A stretch of 64,000 nt of DNA from an uncultured Coriobacteriaceae bacterium. Its GTDB lineage: Bacteria; Actinomycetota; Coriobacteriia; Coriobacteriales; Coriobacteriaceae. Of the stretch, positions 18,299-28,232 are shown one piece after another (within the stretch, counting starts at the first letter, position 1; the number at the start of each line of letters is the position of its first letter). The stretch covers positions 186,001 to 250,000 of the forward strand of contig CALUOP010000004.1 of NCBI GenBank assembly GCA_944322305.1, written 5' to 3'. The notes under the pieces were generated by a model. The model was not told where the DNA came from. It searched no databases and saw nothing but the letters and a program-made list of their open reading frames with translations. The translations under genes were made by a program, and so were the position numbers.

Positions 18299-18442
18299 CG
18301 CATTAGGAATCCGGCAACTAATTCGCAAAGCGCATTGGAACTTGCGAATCTCGCGGCAGCTCTTGCGAAACTATGGGAGCAAATCTACTGTCCACCAGCA
18401 CGAGGGAAGCATTTTACGCGGGACACGAAGAAGGGCCGATAG
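18278..18442 (+). CDS. possible small ORF or gene remnant, 54 aa
   Basis: An ATG inside the right arm of the inverted repeat opens 54 codons ending in TAG. The product is helical-looking and coding-like (SALELANLAAALAKLWEQIY, then a basic tail ending TKKGR). No good ribosome-binding site is seen, and the start overlaps a repeat. It may be the tail end of a gene broken by rearrangement rather than an intact gene. Not recognised. Confidence 0.22.
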   Translation: MTVSDELRIRNPATNSQSALELANLAAALAKLWEQIYCPPARGKHFTRDTKKGR

Positions 18443-18465
18443 CGCACCACCACCGATCGGCCCTT
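18431..18465 (-). terminator. hairpin after pgm
   Basis: AAGGGCCGAT and ATCGGCCCTT pair perfectly over 10 bp, about 130 nt beyond the pgm stop. The tract after it on the minus strand is CTTCTTCG, so termination is likely but weak. Confidence 0.5.
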
Positions 18466-18596
18466 GTCGCAAAATAACGATGCTGCCCGTCCACCATGAC
18501 GCGGGTGCACGTTAACGTCAACCCTACTTTCCAGAACCTATGCCATGTTTCTCCAAAATGACAGAGATGAGTCAAACCGACAACTGTAAATGGCTC

Positions 18597-20321
18597 CTAC
18601 GACCGTTCAGTTTCAGATATAAGCGCCTCCACGTCCCCTGCGATGGCGTCGAGCAGCGCCGTGGCCTCCCCCTCCGTCGCGCCCTTGGCGAAGCAGTAGC
18701 ACTTGAGCTTGGGCTCGGTGCCCGAGGGGCGCAGGAGGACCTTGGAGCCGCCCGCCAAGCGCCACTCGAGCATGTCGGTGGGCGGGAGGACCTGGGCGGG
18801 GTCGCCCGGCAGGGGGTTCACCACCGGCATCGGGGCGCCGTGGGCGTAGTCGAGCGAGCCCTCCACGGCCAGCCCGCCGACCGAGGCCGGGGGCTCGGCG
18901 CGCAGGCGCGCCGTGAGCGCCGACATGGCCGCCGGGCCGCCCGCCCCCTCGAAGACGCGGGAGACCTGCCGCCCGGGCATGTGCCCGCAGCGGCTCGCCA
19001 GGTCCCCCAGCGCGTCGACCAGGTCCACGCCCCGGGCCTTGTAGTCGGCCGCCATCTCGCAGGCGAGCGCGAGCGCCTCCACGCCGTCCTTGTCGCGCAC
19101 GTAGATCCCCTTGAGGTAGCCGCAGCTCTCCTCCAGGCCGAGCAGGAAGCGGCCGGCCTGACCCGCGGCCTCCAGCAGGCCCGCCTGCTCGCCGGCGAAC
19201 TTGAAGCCGGTGAGGGTGCGCCTGAGCTGCACGCCCCAGTGCCGGGCGACGTCGTCGGCCCTGGGGGCCGAGACCACCGTGGTCACGCACACCCTGCGGG
19301 AGAGGTCCTCCCCGCGCGCCGCGGCCCGCGCGCAGAGCCAGTCCATGAGCAGCTCGCCCAGCTCGTTGCCGGTGAGCAGCCGGTAGGCGCCCCCGTGCCT
19401 CACGGCCACGCCCACGCGGTCGGCGTCCGGGTCGGTGGCCAGCGCCAGGTCGCAGCCCTCCCGCCCGGCGAGGTCAGTCACCATCCGCATGGCCTCGGGG
19501 AACTCGGGGTTGGGGTACGGACAGGTGGGGAACCCGCCGTCGGGCTCGGCCTGCTCGGTAACCGTGAGCACCTTCCCCACCCCCATGCGGGAGAGGAGCG
19601 CGGGCGCGTAGGCGCCGCCCGTGCCGTTGAGCGGGGTGTAGGCCACGCGCAAGCCGGACACGTCCACGCCCTCGAGCTCGGAGGCCACCGCGTCGAGGTA
19701 GCGCGCCCGCAGGCCGGGGCCGGCCTCCGCGACGAGTCCCGCGGTCCGGGCCTCCGAGATCGGCGTGCGCGCCGCCCCGCCGAAGGCGTCGACGGCGTCG
19801 ATGGCCGCCTGGATCTGCCGCGCCGCCTCCGTGGTGATCTGGCACCCGTCGGCGCCGTAGACCTTGTAGCCGTTGTACTCGGCGGGGTTGTGCGAGGCGG
19901 TGACGCACACGCCAGCCGAGCAGCCCAGGTCCCTCACCGCGAAGGAGAGCTCCGGGGTGGAGGCCACCCCGTCGAAGAGGTAGGCGCGCACGCCGTTGGC
20001 GGCGAGCACCTCGGCGGCGCGCTCGGAGAACTCCGCCCCTCCCCGGCGGCTGTCGCGGGCGATCACCACGGAGGGATCCCCGCACCTCGCGTTCAGCCAG
20101 TCGGCCAGGCCCTGGGTGGCCTTGCCCACCGTCCAGACGTTGAGGCGGTTCGGGCCGAGGCCGACCTTGCCGCGCAGGCCGCCCGTGCCGAAGCGCAGGT
20201 CGCGCGCGAAGGCGTCCTCCAGGGCGGCGGGGTCTTGCCGAGCCTCGGCAAGAAGCCTCCTGCCTTCTACGTCGAGATTGGCTTCCCATTGGCGCAGGAG
20301 CTCATTATCAATCATTCCCAA
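18597..20321 (-). CDS. phosphoglucomutase/phosphomannomutase family protein, 574 aa
   Basis: Interconverts hexose 6- and 1-phosphates and would supply glucose-1-phosphate to RmlA and possibly mannose-1-phosphate to ManC. The four-domain alpha-D-phosphohexomutase fold is marked by TASHNPAEYNGYK (phosphoserine loop), DPDADRVG (metal site), the GLEESCGYLKG sugar loop and RPSGTEPK near the C-terminus. At 574 aa it is of the long PgcA-type. Its 5-prime end lies at the border where GC content drops sharply toward wzx. There is no separate manB in the window. Confidence 0.88.
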   Translation of the reverse strand: MGMIDNELLRQWEANLDVEGRRLLAEARQDPAALEDAFARDLRFGTGGLRGKVGLGPNRLNVWTVGKATQGLADWLNARCGDPSVVIARDSRRGGAEFSERAAEVLAANGVRAYLFDGVASTPELSFAVRDLGCSAGVCVTASHNPAEYNGYKVYGADGCQITTEAARQIQAAIDAVDAFGGAARTPISEARTAGLVAEAGPGLRARYLDAVASELEGVDVSGLRVAYTPLNGTGGAYAPALLSRMGVGKVLTVTEQAEPDGGFPTCPYPNPEFPEAMRMVTDLAGREGCDLALATDPDADRVGVAVRHGGAYRLLTGNELGELLMDWLCARAAARGEDLSRRVCVTTVVSAPRADDVARHWGVQLRRTLTGFKFAGEQAGLLEAAGQAGRFLLGLEESCGYLKGIYVRDKDGVEALALACEMAADYKARGVDLVDALGDLASRCGHMPGRQVSRVFEGAGGPAAMSALTARLRAEPPASVGGLAVEGSLDYAHGAPMPVVNPLPGDPAQVLPPTDMLEWRLAGGSKVLLRPSGTEPKLKCYCFAKGATEGEATALLDAIAGDVEALISETERS

Positions 20322-20461
20322 CCCCTCTATTACTTTGAAAGCATGAGACTGACACGGCCAAATAATCTCTAGGCCCCATTCATACCTAGCAGATTATTGG
20401 ATTAGCAATATAAGCCGGTAAAGAATTCTTGCTGGTCAATAGCTGGCCTGCTTAGCTCAAA

Positions 20462-21901
20462 TCACTTCTTCTTGAGCATGCTTGCCATCATGTATGCTAT
20501 ATCACTGTGAGCAATATGAACGAGCTGAAGCGCAACAATTGTCACTGTGCAAAATGTGGAAATGGCATGCCAACTATTTAGCTGCCCCGAAGTTGCAACG
20601 GCTTGAACAATTAATAACACCAAAGTCGGTGTAAGATATCTCCATCCAACATTAACCCTGATGTATTTACGAGCATCGATTGTTCGCATCGTAAACACAA
20701 GAAACTGGCCAATCGCTGAAGCAGCACACGCTCCCGATACGCCAAAAATCGGAATAAATAATGGAGTCAGCACGATACAGGAGATTGCTCCAAACATAGT
20801 AGTTTTCATAATGAACGAGGTGTGCATTGTTGTTGAATACACTGTTCCATAAAATGAAGCGAAAACATTGAATAAGTTTGATAGGAGAAGAACACTGATC
20901 ATAGGCCAAGCTTGAAACGTCTCCCCTTGAAGCATCACAGAAGCAAACAGTGGGGAAAAAAGAGCGAGAAGCGCGCAGAGCACCGTCATCCCCGCCTGTA
21001 ACACACAAAATACTGACGAAAAGAACTTCCCAATATCATCTCTTCCCGACTCCTGAAAAGCTGAGAGCTGCCAAGCTTGTTGAAACACAGTGTAAACCGT
21101 ATTAAGCAGATTTGGGATTTTTGATGCAGCGGCAAACATTCCTGACGCCGCAATGCCTAAAATCCCCGTAATAAATAACCTGTTAATCCCTGAACTAAGC
21201 CACCAAAACAAGTTGTTTGGAATAAGCGGAAGAGCATATGCAAGCATGGGTCGCACGATGGATAGAATTTCCCCGCCACCAAGATGAAACAAACGCCTTC
21301 CGCCAGATAGTACCAGCTTTCCCAAATCGCCCGTGGAAAGGTAAATACAAATTGCAAGCGCAGGTCCCAGCGATACAGAAATGAAATAACCTTTAACCCC
21401 AAGCCCCATGCCCCCGATTAAAACAATTGCCGACGCAAGGGTAACGACAGATGAGACGCCCGCACATACCGGAATGAGTCTCACTTCACCACGTCCTCGG
21501 GCAACCTCGCCGCATAAATTCAAAAATGCACTTGTTGCATATGCCAGTATGAACCAGACCTTATAACTCCCAAGTCCGCCAAACGCCCCTAAATCAAGAA
21601 CGGGTGTCATCAAAGCAACAAAAATCACTGAGATCAGCGTTATTCCGAAAGATATCGCCGCGTATTCAGCTTCATTTTGTTTATCGCCAACTATATAACG
21701 AACAGCTGCCTCGGCGATAGACAAAGTTGCAAGGGGGGTGACAAGACTTATAACCGTAAGCGACATGTCCGTAAGACCGTACTCGCCCGCACTCATGAAA
21801 TGAGTGTAAAGCGGAACAAGTATAAATGTTATAAGCTTTGTTGCTATTGCGTTAAGAGCAAACAGTCCGGTATTTAAAACAAGTTGCCGATACTTCCCCA
21901 T
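20462..21901 (-). CDS. wzx: polysaccharide repeat-unit flippase (Wzx), 479 aa
   Basis: Moves lipid-linked oligosaccharide units across the cytoplasmic membrane. Twelve to fourteen hydrophobic segments, the N-terminal NTGLFALNAIATKLITFILV and a conserved PNLLNTVY region place it in the MOP/PST exporter superfamily. The gene is AT-rich compared with pgm next to it. With the Wzy-like polymerase at 25943 it defines a Wzx/Wzy-dependent pathway. Confidence 0.88.
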   Translation of the reverse strand: MGKYRQLVLNTGLFALNAIATKLITFILVPLYTHFMSAGEYGLTDMSLTVISLVTPLATLSIAEAAVRYIVGDKQNEAEYAAISFGITLISVIFVALMTPVLDLGAFGGLGSYKVWFILAYATSAFLNLCGEVARGRGEVRLIPVCAGVSSVVTLASAIVLIGGMGLGVKGYFISVSLGPALAICIYLSTGDLGKLVLSGGRRLFHLGGGEILSIVRPMLAYALPLIPNNLFWWLSSGINRLFITGILGIAASGMFAAASKIPNLLNTVYTVFQQAWQLSAFQESGRDDIGKFFSSVFCVLQAGMTVLCALLALFSPLFASVMLQGETFQAWPMISVLLLSNLFNVFASFYGTVYSTTMHTSFIMKTTMFGAISCIVLTPLFIPIFGVSGACAASAIGQFLVFTMRTIDARKYIRVNVGWRYLTPTLVLLIVQAVATSGQLNSWHAISTFCTVTIVALQLVHIAHSDIAYMMASMLKKK

Positions 21902-21962
21902 AACGCGCTTTCCTCTAGTATCATTTTAATATCGATATTGTTGAACTTCTAAAAACGTCCTA

Positions 21963-23711
21963 TTACGCTTTTCGGTTGAGAAAAGAACTCAATTTTCGAG
22001 CCCCCTCTGCACCAACCGTTCGTTTAATTGAACGTTTAACGCCCTTAATAATTACATCAGATGGCTTAAGGTCTTGGTTTTCTCTAAGGATCTTCTCATA
22101 AGCAAGAGCCTCATTATCATCAGTGACAAAAGCCTCTAAGATTATCGGATAATCAGATTCACCAACAAATCGCTTAGCAAAAGCCTCGAATTCTTCCTCA
22201 GATTTTGCTGAAAGATACTCAAAACCACAATCTTCAGCCCACCCTCTAGCAGTTTTGAAATGCCCTGCCGCGGCAATGTAGCGATCAGTTTCTTTGTCGT
22301 GTCCAGTTCCGAGCTTGAATTCGAAACCACCTCCGTTATTGATTAACAAAATTCGAACATTTGAACGTATCCCTCTAATCGATAGGGAATTAATGTCATA
22401 CAGAAAAGCAAGATCTCCGACAACCATAAAGCAGAGCGCGTCAGTCGCGAAGCTTTGTCCAATGAGCGTAGACATGCCTCCATCAATTCCAAATGCCCCA
22501 ACATTTGAAAAGCAAGAAACAGATTCATCCAGTTCGAAGAGATCCCAAACACGAAGGCTGTTTAAAATGGAAAACTGAACAACACTACCCCCAGGGATTA
22601 ACGGTGAAAGATATTGAGCGATCGAAACATTAGAAAACGGCACAGAAACAGCTCTGTTCAAATTTGCTTCCGCAGCCAGCCATCCGTCAAGGTAAGATGC
22701 CCCGCCCTTCCCAGAAGAATAATCAGAATCAGAAACAAAGTGTTTAAAAAAGTACCAATCATCGCACTGAAAAACATTTACGAGCTTATCGTAGGTATCC
22801 ACAACGTTGCCATCTGGAGCAACTCGCCAATGTTCTATTCCCTCGAATTCCGGCCTTGACAGCATGCGATAAAACGGATAATCACCGGTTTGTCCACCAA
22901 TTGAAATTAATACATCAGGAGCGAGATCTTTGAATTTCTCTTTTTCAATAACGGACAACAAAAGGTTGGAAGACACACACCGATCAGAGCTGAAATTGGA
23001 AAGATGATTAGTATATATAACAGCGTCGAACTTATCACTGAACTCGTTGATCAGCTCTCGGTCTTCTTCAGCAAATGGACGGTGTTCGCCGATAACAAGC
23101 ATGACTTTTTTCCCGCTGAGACTCACGTTCCAGTCATCCCCTATGGAATAGCGATGCATGCTCCTCACTAATGGTCTCGCACCTTCGATTGAATAATCCA
23201 GCCACGGAACGCATAATTGAACAGGGCCCATGCCATTACGCGAAAGCTCGAGTATGGCCTGATTGGCAACGCGAATGGCATGAAATACATCGTTTACGTC
23301 CGAGATATAAGGAAGCACAAAGGATTTCTTCACGCTATCAGCAGGAAGAGACGACTGATCCGGAGCCTGCATGTATTCTTGATAGGTAAACCGCGGGTGC
23401 TTCATCATAGTAATGGCCAGAAGGGGCACTCGCTTGTAAAAAGCCTCAGTTAGACCAGGTATATAGTTCCTTGTCGCCTGTGCGCTTGTGCAGCATAAAG
23501 CAATTGTCTTCCCAGTCTGTAGATATAAGCCAATTGCAAAGTACACGGCACTTCTCTCGTCAACCACCGAGTAACAAGTGAAAAAAGGGTCATCCTGCAC
23601 TGCTCGTACGAACGCAATGTTCGTTCCGCCCGGATTGATAACAAGTCTAGAAATATCATGTTTCTTGAGTAATTCAACCAATATTTGAATGTTGTCCCTA
23701 TTACTTGGCAT
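21963..23711 (-). CDS. MenD-like thiamine-diphosphate enzyme of the polysaccharide locus, 582 aa
   Basis: A three-domain ThDP enzyme most like MenD. The cofactor-activating glutamate is E52 in VVDERSAVYFAIGL, and the ThDP motif GDLAF...LINNGGG lies near residue 430. No menaquinone genes are nearby; instead it sits between wzx and an SDR inside the AT-rich part of the locus. By analogy with ThDP enzymes that add two-carbon units to sugars or decarboxylate 2-oxo acids, it probably makes or decorates an unusual sugar. Substrate unknown. A basic tail after residue 550 is not part of the usual fold. Confidence 0.7.
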   Translation of the reverse strand: MPSNRDNIQILVELLKKHDISRLVINPGGTNIAFVRAVQDDPFFTCYSVVDERSAVYFAIGLYLQTGKTIALCCTSAQATRNYIPGLTEAFYKRVPLLAITMMKHPRFTYQEYMQAPDQSSLPADSVKKSFVLPYISDVNDVFHAIRVANQAILELSRNGMGPVQLCVPWLDYSIEGARPLVRSMHRYSIGDDWNVSLSGKKVMLVIGEHRPFAEEDRELINEFSDKFDAVIYTNHLSNFSSDRCVSSNLLLSVIEKEKFKDLAPDVLISIGGQTGDYPFYRMLSRPEFEGIEHWRVAPDGNVVDTYDKLVNVFQCDDWYFFKHFVSDSDYSSGKGGASYLDGWLAAEANLNRAVSVPFSNVSIAQYLSPLIPGGSVVQFSILNSLRVWDLFELDESVSCFSNVGAFGIDGGMSTLIGQSFATDALCFMVVGDLAFLYDINSLSIRGIRSNVRILLINNGGGFEFKLGTGHDKETDRYIAAAGHFKTARGWAEDCGFEYLSAKSEEEFEAFAKRFVGESDYPIILEAFVTDDNEALAYEKILRENQDLKPSDVIIKGVKRSIKRTVGAEGARKLSSFLNRKA

Positions 23712-23722
23712 TCTTCCTCCTA

Positions 23723-24586
23723 TTAGCCCCTCAGCGAAAAACCGCCGTCAACGACAATCGTTTGACCCACCATGAAATTACAGGCACCTGACACCATAAA
23801 AGAAACAAGTTCTGCAATTTCTACTGGCAGAGCTACGCGTTTCAGTGGGTTTTGATTGCAATAAATATTATTGCCTTGGTTAAGGGCAAAATCTTGCATC
23901 GCTGTTTTAACAACCCCTGGAGCAACCCCATTGACCAAGACTCCATATGGCGCCATCGCAAGCCCAAGACCCTCAGTAAGACCCCGAATATCCCACTTTG
24001 ACATTCGATAAGGATATGTTGCGCCTACAAATCCGCCTTGCGAGCTAATGTTAATGAGGTAGCGGTAGCTACCTGAAGAATGTTCCATCCAATACCTACA
24101 GAAACCCTCTGAAACCAAGAATGTTCCGCGACTGTTCGTTTCATAAACACGGTCCCATTCTTCAGCCGTGACATCTGGAAAGAATTCACGAGGCTCAACC
24201 CCAGCATTATTTACAACAACATCAATTCCATTAAGCAAGTGATCACAATATTTAATTTTGTCATCTACAATTGAAGAGTCAGTGATGTCCCATACGAGAT
24301 ACGAAGCGCATTTGGTGCCCAGCGATTCAACTGCAGCAGCCAGCTTGTCTTCATTTCGCCCCGTAATTACAACTGAAGCACCCGAATCAACGCATTTCTT
24401 CGCAATTGCCAAACCAATACCAGAACCACCTCCGGTTACAACGATCCTCCGATCTGAAAGTAAGGAATCAGCTCGAATTGTTGAAATGTTTATATGAGCT
24501 ATTCCACCGTTTTTCAATGTTTGCCCAAATGCTGAACATGCAGCAACCACACGGTCTGCTGCCTTAGCAACTAATTCCGCTCCCAT
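23723..24586 (-). CDS. short-chain dehydrogenase/reductase, 287 aa
   Basis: A classical SDR: VVTGGGSGIGLAIAKK for NAD(P), NNAG at mid-protein, NISSQGG with the catalytic Ser, and YRMSK with Tyr/Lys. It ends in the VDGG motif common to FabG-like members. An N-terminal extension of about 45 residues precedes the Rossmann fold and has no clear family match. The gene ends 11 nt before the MenD-like gene, so the two probably act in one pathway, for example oxidation or reduction of the carbon made by the ThDP enzyme. Substrate unknown. Confidence 0.78.
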   Translation of the reverse strand: MGAELVAKAADRVVAACSAFGQTLKNGGIAHINISTIRADSLLSDRRIVVTGGGSGIGLAIAKKCVDSGASVVITGRNEDKLAAAVESLGTKCASYLVWDITDSSIVDDKIKYCDHLLNGIDVVVNNAGVEPREFFPDVTAEEWDRVYETNSRGTFLVSEGFCRYWMEHSSGSYRYLINISSQGGFVGATYPYRMSKWDIRGLTEGLGLAMAPYGVLVNGVAPGVVKTAMQDFALNQGNNIYCNQNPLKRVALPVEIAELVSFMVSGACNFMVGQTIVVDGGFSLRG

Positions 24587-24664
24587 TATCTCAACCCTAT
24601 CCTCATTAACAACTTTATTAGTCTGAAGATGAGTATCGTTGAACTAAAGTTGACACCATAAATG

Positions 24665-25813
24665 CTACTTCAAGAGAAGCTCAGCGATACTACAGCTAAA
24701 CTCATCCAGTTCAGACTTCGCCCTACGTAAAGATTCCTTTTGGATATCATGAAGCTCATTATTTTGTTTCTCAATTAAATCAAGAGTTATTGCAAGAGCA
24801 TCTTCAGTCGATAGTTTACGGCCATCAACAACATAAGGATAGTCAAGGGTTCCAAACAACCCAGCAAATTTTTTACTATATGCGAACGGAACAGTAATGA
24901 CACCAGACGAAAAAGCTCCTATTGTTGCGTGCATTCTCGCTCCGACAAAGAACGACATACCGGAAATATAGCTTTTTGCCTGCATAGGGCTCGTAAAATG
25001 TGGGGAGAGTATACAATTATTTTTTCTACGACAAAAGTCCTCGCTGACCCTGTAGTCTTCATCGGGTCCGTCACTTCCTATAACATGTGGGATAATGTGG
25101 ACCTCGTAACCATTTTCTATTAGCCTATCAGTTAGAGCTTCGCAATACTTACGATAGTCAACTTTGAGGCCAAACTGATTTGCCTGAGTGTACCCTCCAT
25201 TCCAAAGCAAACCGCTGATATTAATACCAACTGCGTTATCAATTCGCCTCTTCTTCTCGTAAGGCAACGCGAAAGCAACATCTGTAGTGGTAAATGAATT
25301 ACAGCCAGATATCTTCCGCACAAGTTCTGACGACTCCTGATCGCGTGCATACAACTTATCTGCACCCTTCATTATCCGTCGTGCCAACAGCCGAGAAAGA
25401 TTCAAAGCAAAAGGGCCGTAAGTCTGGGGCCCTAGAATCAAACGTGATGTTTTTATTGCCTTAAACTTTGGAAGAGAAGTGAGGATCAGACGCTTCATTC
25501 CGTACAAATCAGTAAAACTATCGCCCTCAGTAAAGTCGAAAACATAATCGCAACTAGATATTTCTTTATACAACGCACTAATTGAGCCAGGTTTTCGAAA
25601 TGAGAACCTTTCAATATTTTCTGTTATATAATTGTTAGATTCATATATGTAATTATTTGAGTCAACATTTGTAAAAATCTTAATATTCATCTTTATATTA
25701 TTTTCACGGGCTATTTTTACTAATATGTTACGAAATGAGTAGGCTAGCGCCCCACATCCAAGATTTGGAGAACAGAACGTCAATCCAAGCAAACCTATCG
25801 TAAGTCTATTCAT
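24665..25813 (-). CDS. polysaccharide pyruvyltransferase-family protein, 382 aa
   Basis: Member of the PS_pyruv_trans family (CsaB/WcaK-like), which transfers pyruvate from phosphoenolpyruvate to a sugar as a ketal. The N-terminal GLLGLTFCSPNLGCGALAYS, the YARDQES segment and the C-terminal GARMHATIGAFSSGVITVPF with the conserved RxH are visible. Pyruvyl ketals add negative charge to surface polymers. The gene is AT-rich and uses codons unlike the flanking rhamnose genes. Some family members act on sulfoquinovose or other substrates, so the exact donor is inferred. Confidence 0.82.
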   Translation of the reverse strand: MNRLTIGLLGLTFCSPNLGCGALAYSFRNILVKIARENNIKMNIKIFTNVDSNNYIYESNNYITENIERFSFRKPGSISALYKEISSCDYVFDFTEGDSFTDLYGMKRLILTSLPKFKAIKTSRLILGPQTYGPFALNLSRLLARRIMKGADKLYARDQESSELVRKISGCNSFTTTDVAFALPYEKKRRIDNAVGINISGLLWNGGYTQANQFGLKVDYRKYCEALTDRLIENGYEVHIIPHVIGSDGPDEDYRVSEDFCRRKNNCILSPHFTSPMQAKSYISGMSFFVGARMHATIGAFSSGVITVPFAYSKKFAGLFGTLDYPYVVDGRKLSTEDALAITLDLIEKQNNELHDIQKESLRRAKSELDEFSCSIAELLLK

Positions 25814-25942
25814 TTTTTCCTCAATCTTTAATAATCGTCAATGATGAAAATTGATCGAAAACGCCTCTAATGTTGATAAATAGCTGAAACTTATATGATG
25901 CACGGTGTTTTAGGCGAAAAGATATTCTTGATCACCGTTGCT

Positions 25943-27289
25943 TTAATCCACAAAAGAATAACCAGCACTTTCTAAATACAACTTATCTTGCATATTTGAA
26001 GCTTGGCCACACAGCAAAATCAACGCAAGTAAAGACCAAGTTCCTCGCAATGTCAGATAGGTAATGCCGCAGGACAGTATTGCAACAATGATTAACCCGA
26101 AATAATCTGAACGATGGAACCATAATGCTCGTACAACAATAGTATAGAACAATATAGTAAAAATGAGCCCGTTTCCTACAATTAGAGTAACAAAGTCGGA
26201 TTCCGGATTCCAACCAACCATAGAGAGACGTGTAAACAGGTAAGGGTCAGATAAAGAAAATGGGTAACCTGCAGAAAAATAACCTGTTCCGAATAACACT
26301 TGCAGTGGTGAAAGAGATTTGAGAAGAGTCCCTAAATAAGAATAATAATGCATATGAATATCAGAGCTGCTACTTGATGAGGAGAGCTGTGAACTCTGGT
26401 ATGAACCAATATCAGATATGGATGACAACAAATTACTGATTAACGTAGTAAGCATATCTCTAAATATATAAAGACAACACCCAATTAGAAAAGTCAAAAC
26501 AACAACTGAAATAATTCCGGTATGACTCAATCGTCTCATCTTTTTCCGTCTTTTAAACAAGGCAGACCAGAGGAAGACTGCGAAAAGCCCGAGATAGCCT
26601 GTTCGTGATGTCGATAAAATGACTGCAGCAACAAATATAAAACTAAAGATAATATTTTTTTTATAATATCGAGATAGTATATATCCAACAATCATCGCCA
26701 AGGCAAAGTTCGCAGTTTCCCATCCTATTCCTTTCATCCTCAATAATCCACCCGCAACATATGAATCCCACTGATATTCATGCAGCCCCAAAATGCTATC
26801 AAACACTATTGTGTTAAATTTAATCCCAGCAAACCCCAACATCAGTTGGAGGTACCCCCATGCTGCCTGAACAATACATCCGACATATAGACCGCGCAAA
26901 AAAATGTCACGTGCGTTACTTTGATTTGTTGTACCGTTTAAAAAGAAAAAATAGCCTATAACTAATAGATACTTAATCAGGCAGCTAAATGAGTTCATCT
27001 GCCAACTAACAGGAAGGTATTCAACTGCAACAAAGATTGAAATAATAATGCTAACTAGCATTATTATGGCAAGGGCAGTAGATTTCCCAGAGAACCGAAT
27101 ATCTAGCAAACGATCTCCCCTGAAAAATCGTGCAATAAGCAATGCAAGCATTACATAATTGGAGATTGAATTCCCAAACACCATAAAGCCATTCATTGTG
27201 CAAACTAAGCCAAAGCAAAATATAAGCTTTTTTTCAAGTGTGGAAATCGGAAACTCCTCATGAATAGACTTAGTTCTGTTAATCTGCAA
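25943..27289 (-). CDS. wzy: O-antigen/capsule polymerase (Wzy-like), 448 aa
   Basis: A membrane protein with ten or more TM helices and a large outside loop (about residues 300-390) containing a run of serines, typical of Wzy/O-antigen ligase-fold polymerases. It joins repeat units made by the locus at the outer face of the membrane. The start is uncertain: TTG at 27289 has GGGAG 6 nt upstream and overlaps the preceding gene by 11 nt, while an ATG at 27343 would give 466 aa but overlaps by 65 nt with a weak ribosome-binding site. I prefer the TTG. Confidence 0.78.
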   Translation of the reverse strand: MQINRTKSIHEEFPISTLEKKLIFCFGLVCTMNGFMVFGNSISNYVMLALLIARFFRGDRLLDIRFSGKSTALAIIMLVSIIISIFVAVEYLPVSWQMNSFSCLIKYLLVIGYFFFLNGTTNQSNARDIFLRGLYVGCIVQAAWGYLQLMLGFAGIKFNTIVFDSILGLHEYQWDSYVAGGLLRMKGIGWETANFALAMIVGYILSRYYKKNIIFSFIFVAAVILSTSRTGYLGLFAVFLWSALFKRRKKMRRLSHTGIISVVVLTFLIGCCLYIFRDMLTTLISNLLSSISDIGSYQSSQLSSSSSSSDIHMHYYSYLGTLLKSLSPLQVLFGTGYFSAGYPFSLSDPYLFTRLSMVGWNPESDFVTLIVGNGLIFTILFYTIVVRALWFHRSDYFGLIIVAILSCGITYLTLRGTWSLLALILLCGQASNMQDKLYLESAGYSFVD

Positions 27290-28226
27290 GAGTGTCTCCC
27301 TGTAAATCTGGATACATACGGTCGGTTTTTCCTTGAATCCCACGTTTATAATCGACTATGGCATCAATAATTGGTTGATACTTCTTTACTCTACATAATC
27401 CAAATACAATGTCTTTAATTCTAGTTAATAAGAAAATTATGTAGACTGTATTATGGAAATAGTTTTTGTATTTTTTGTATATATATAATCTATTTCTGTT
27501 CAAGTAGTAGCTTTTCAATCCATAGGTCTTATTAATAGAATGCCCTACTTTATGCCATAATTTTGCAGAAGGCACATACAGTAAGTTCAGATTGCATTGC
27601 TGTGCTTTAAGAGAAAAATCAACATCCTCGTAGTACATAAAATACTCTTCAGGAAAGAGACCGATCGCTTCATATGTCTCAGCCAAAAGCATAAAGCAAC
27701 ATCCAGTGATAAATGATATTTTTCGGCATTTGTTATAGTGTCTATGCGACGCCCTTCCAGACCAGGGAGACAATTCTCCCCCTCCATACCATGCTGATTC
27801 TGTATCATAAAAATACATAATTGGGCAGACGATCGTTTTGCAATCAACATATTGAATCAGCCTGTCAATCATATGATTCTCAACAATCGTATCATTGTTG
27901 AGAATCAACAATACATCGGCTCCATCGCGAACTGCAGCTTTTGCCGCTATATTGTTTGCTGCTCCAAAACCAACATTAGTATCCAGATTAATCAGTCTCA
28001 CTTTTTCATCAATTATAGTGTTATAGCTATCTACTTTCTGTTTAGCGTTATTATCAACAACGTACACAACAACATTTGAATACGTAGAGCAAGCGATGCT
28101 GTTGATACATTCCCTTGTATCTTCGTAGCCATTATAATTTACTAATATGACAGCGATACGTTTGTTACCTGAACCGCATGTACGCCGTATGTCGCCACTA
28201 ATAGACTTGCTCTTATCGTAATTCAT
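27279..28226 (-). CDS. family 2 glycosyltransferase, rhamnosyltransferase-like, 315 aa
   Basis: GT-A fold cytosolic transferase. VILVNYNGYEDTRECINSI begins the domain, followed by VVDNNA and the metal-binding LNNDT; ECYEDVDFS-like MYYEDVDFSLKAQ and WHKVGHS lie further on. This pattern matches the WbbL/RfbN rhamnosyltransferase branch, in keeping with the dTDP-L-rhamnose genes of the locus. The acceptor cannot be told. AT-rich. Confidence 0.82.
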   Translation of the reverse strand: MNYDKSKSISGDIRRTCGSGNKRIAVILVNYNGYEDTRECINSIACSTYSNVVVYVVDNNAKQKVDSYNTIIDEKVRLINLDTNVGFGAANNIAAKAAVRDGADVLLILNNDTIVENHMIDRLIQYVDCKTIVCPIMYFYDTESAWYGGGELSPWSGRASHRHYNKCRKISFITGCCFMLLAETYEAIGLFPEEYFMYYEDVDFSLKAQQCNLNLLYVPSAKLWHKVGHSINKTYGLKSYYLNRNRLYIYKKYKNYFHNTVYIIFLLTRIKDIVFGLCRVKKYQPIIDAIVDYKRGIQGKTDRMYPDLQGDTLAD

Positions 28227-28232
28227 GTTTGC

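Noticed and set aside
21963-23711. Menaquinone gene menD
   Set aside because: Similarity is to the fold and motifs only; no other men genes are near and it lies in a polysaccharide locus.
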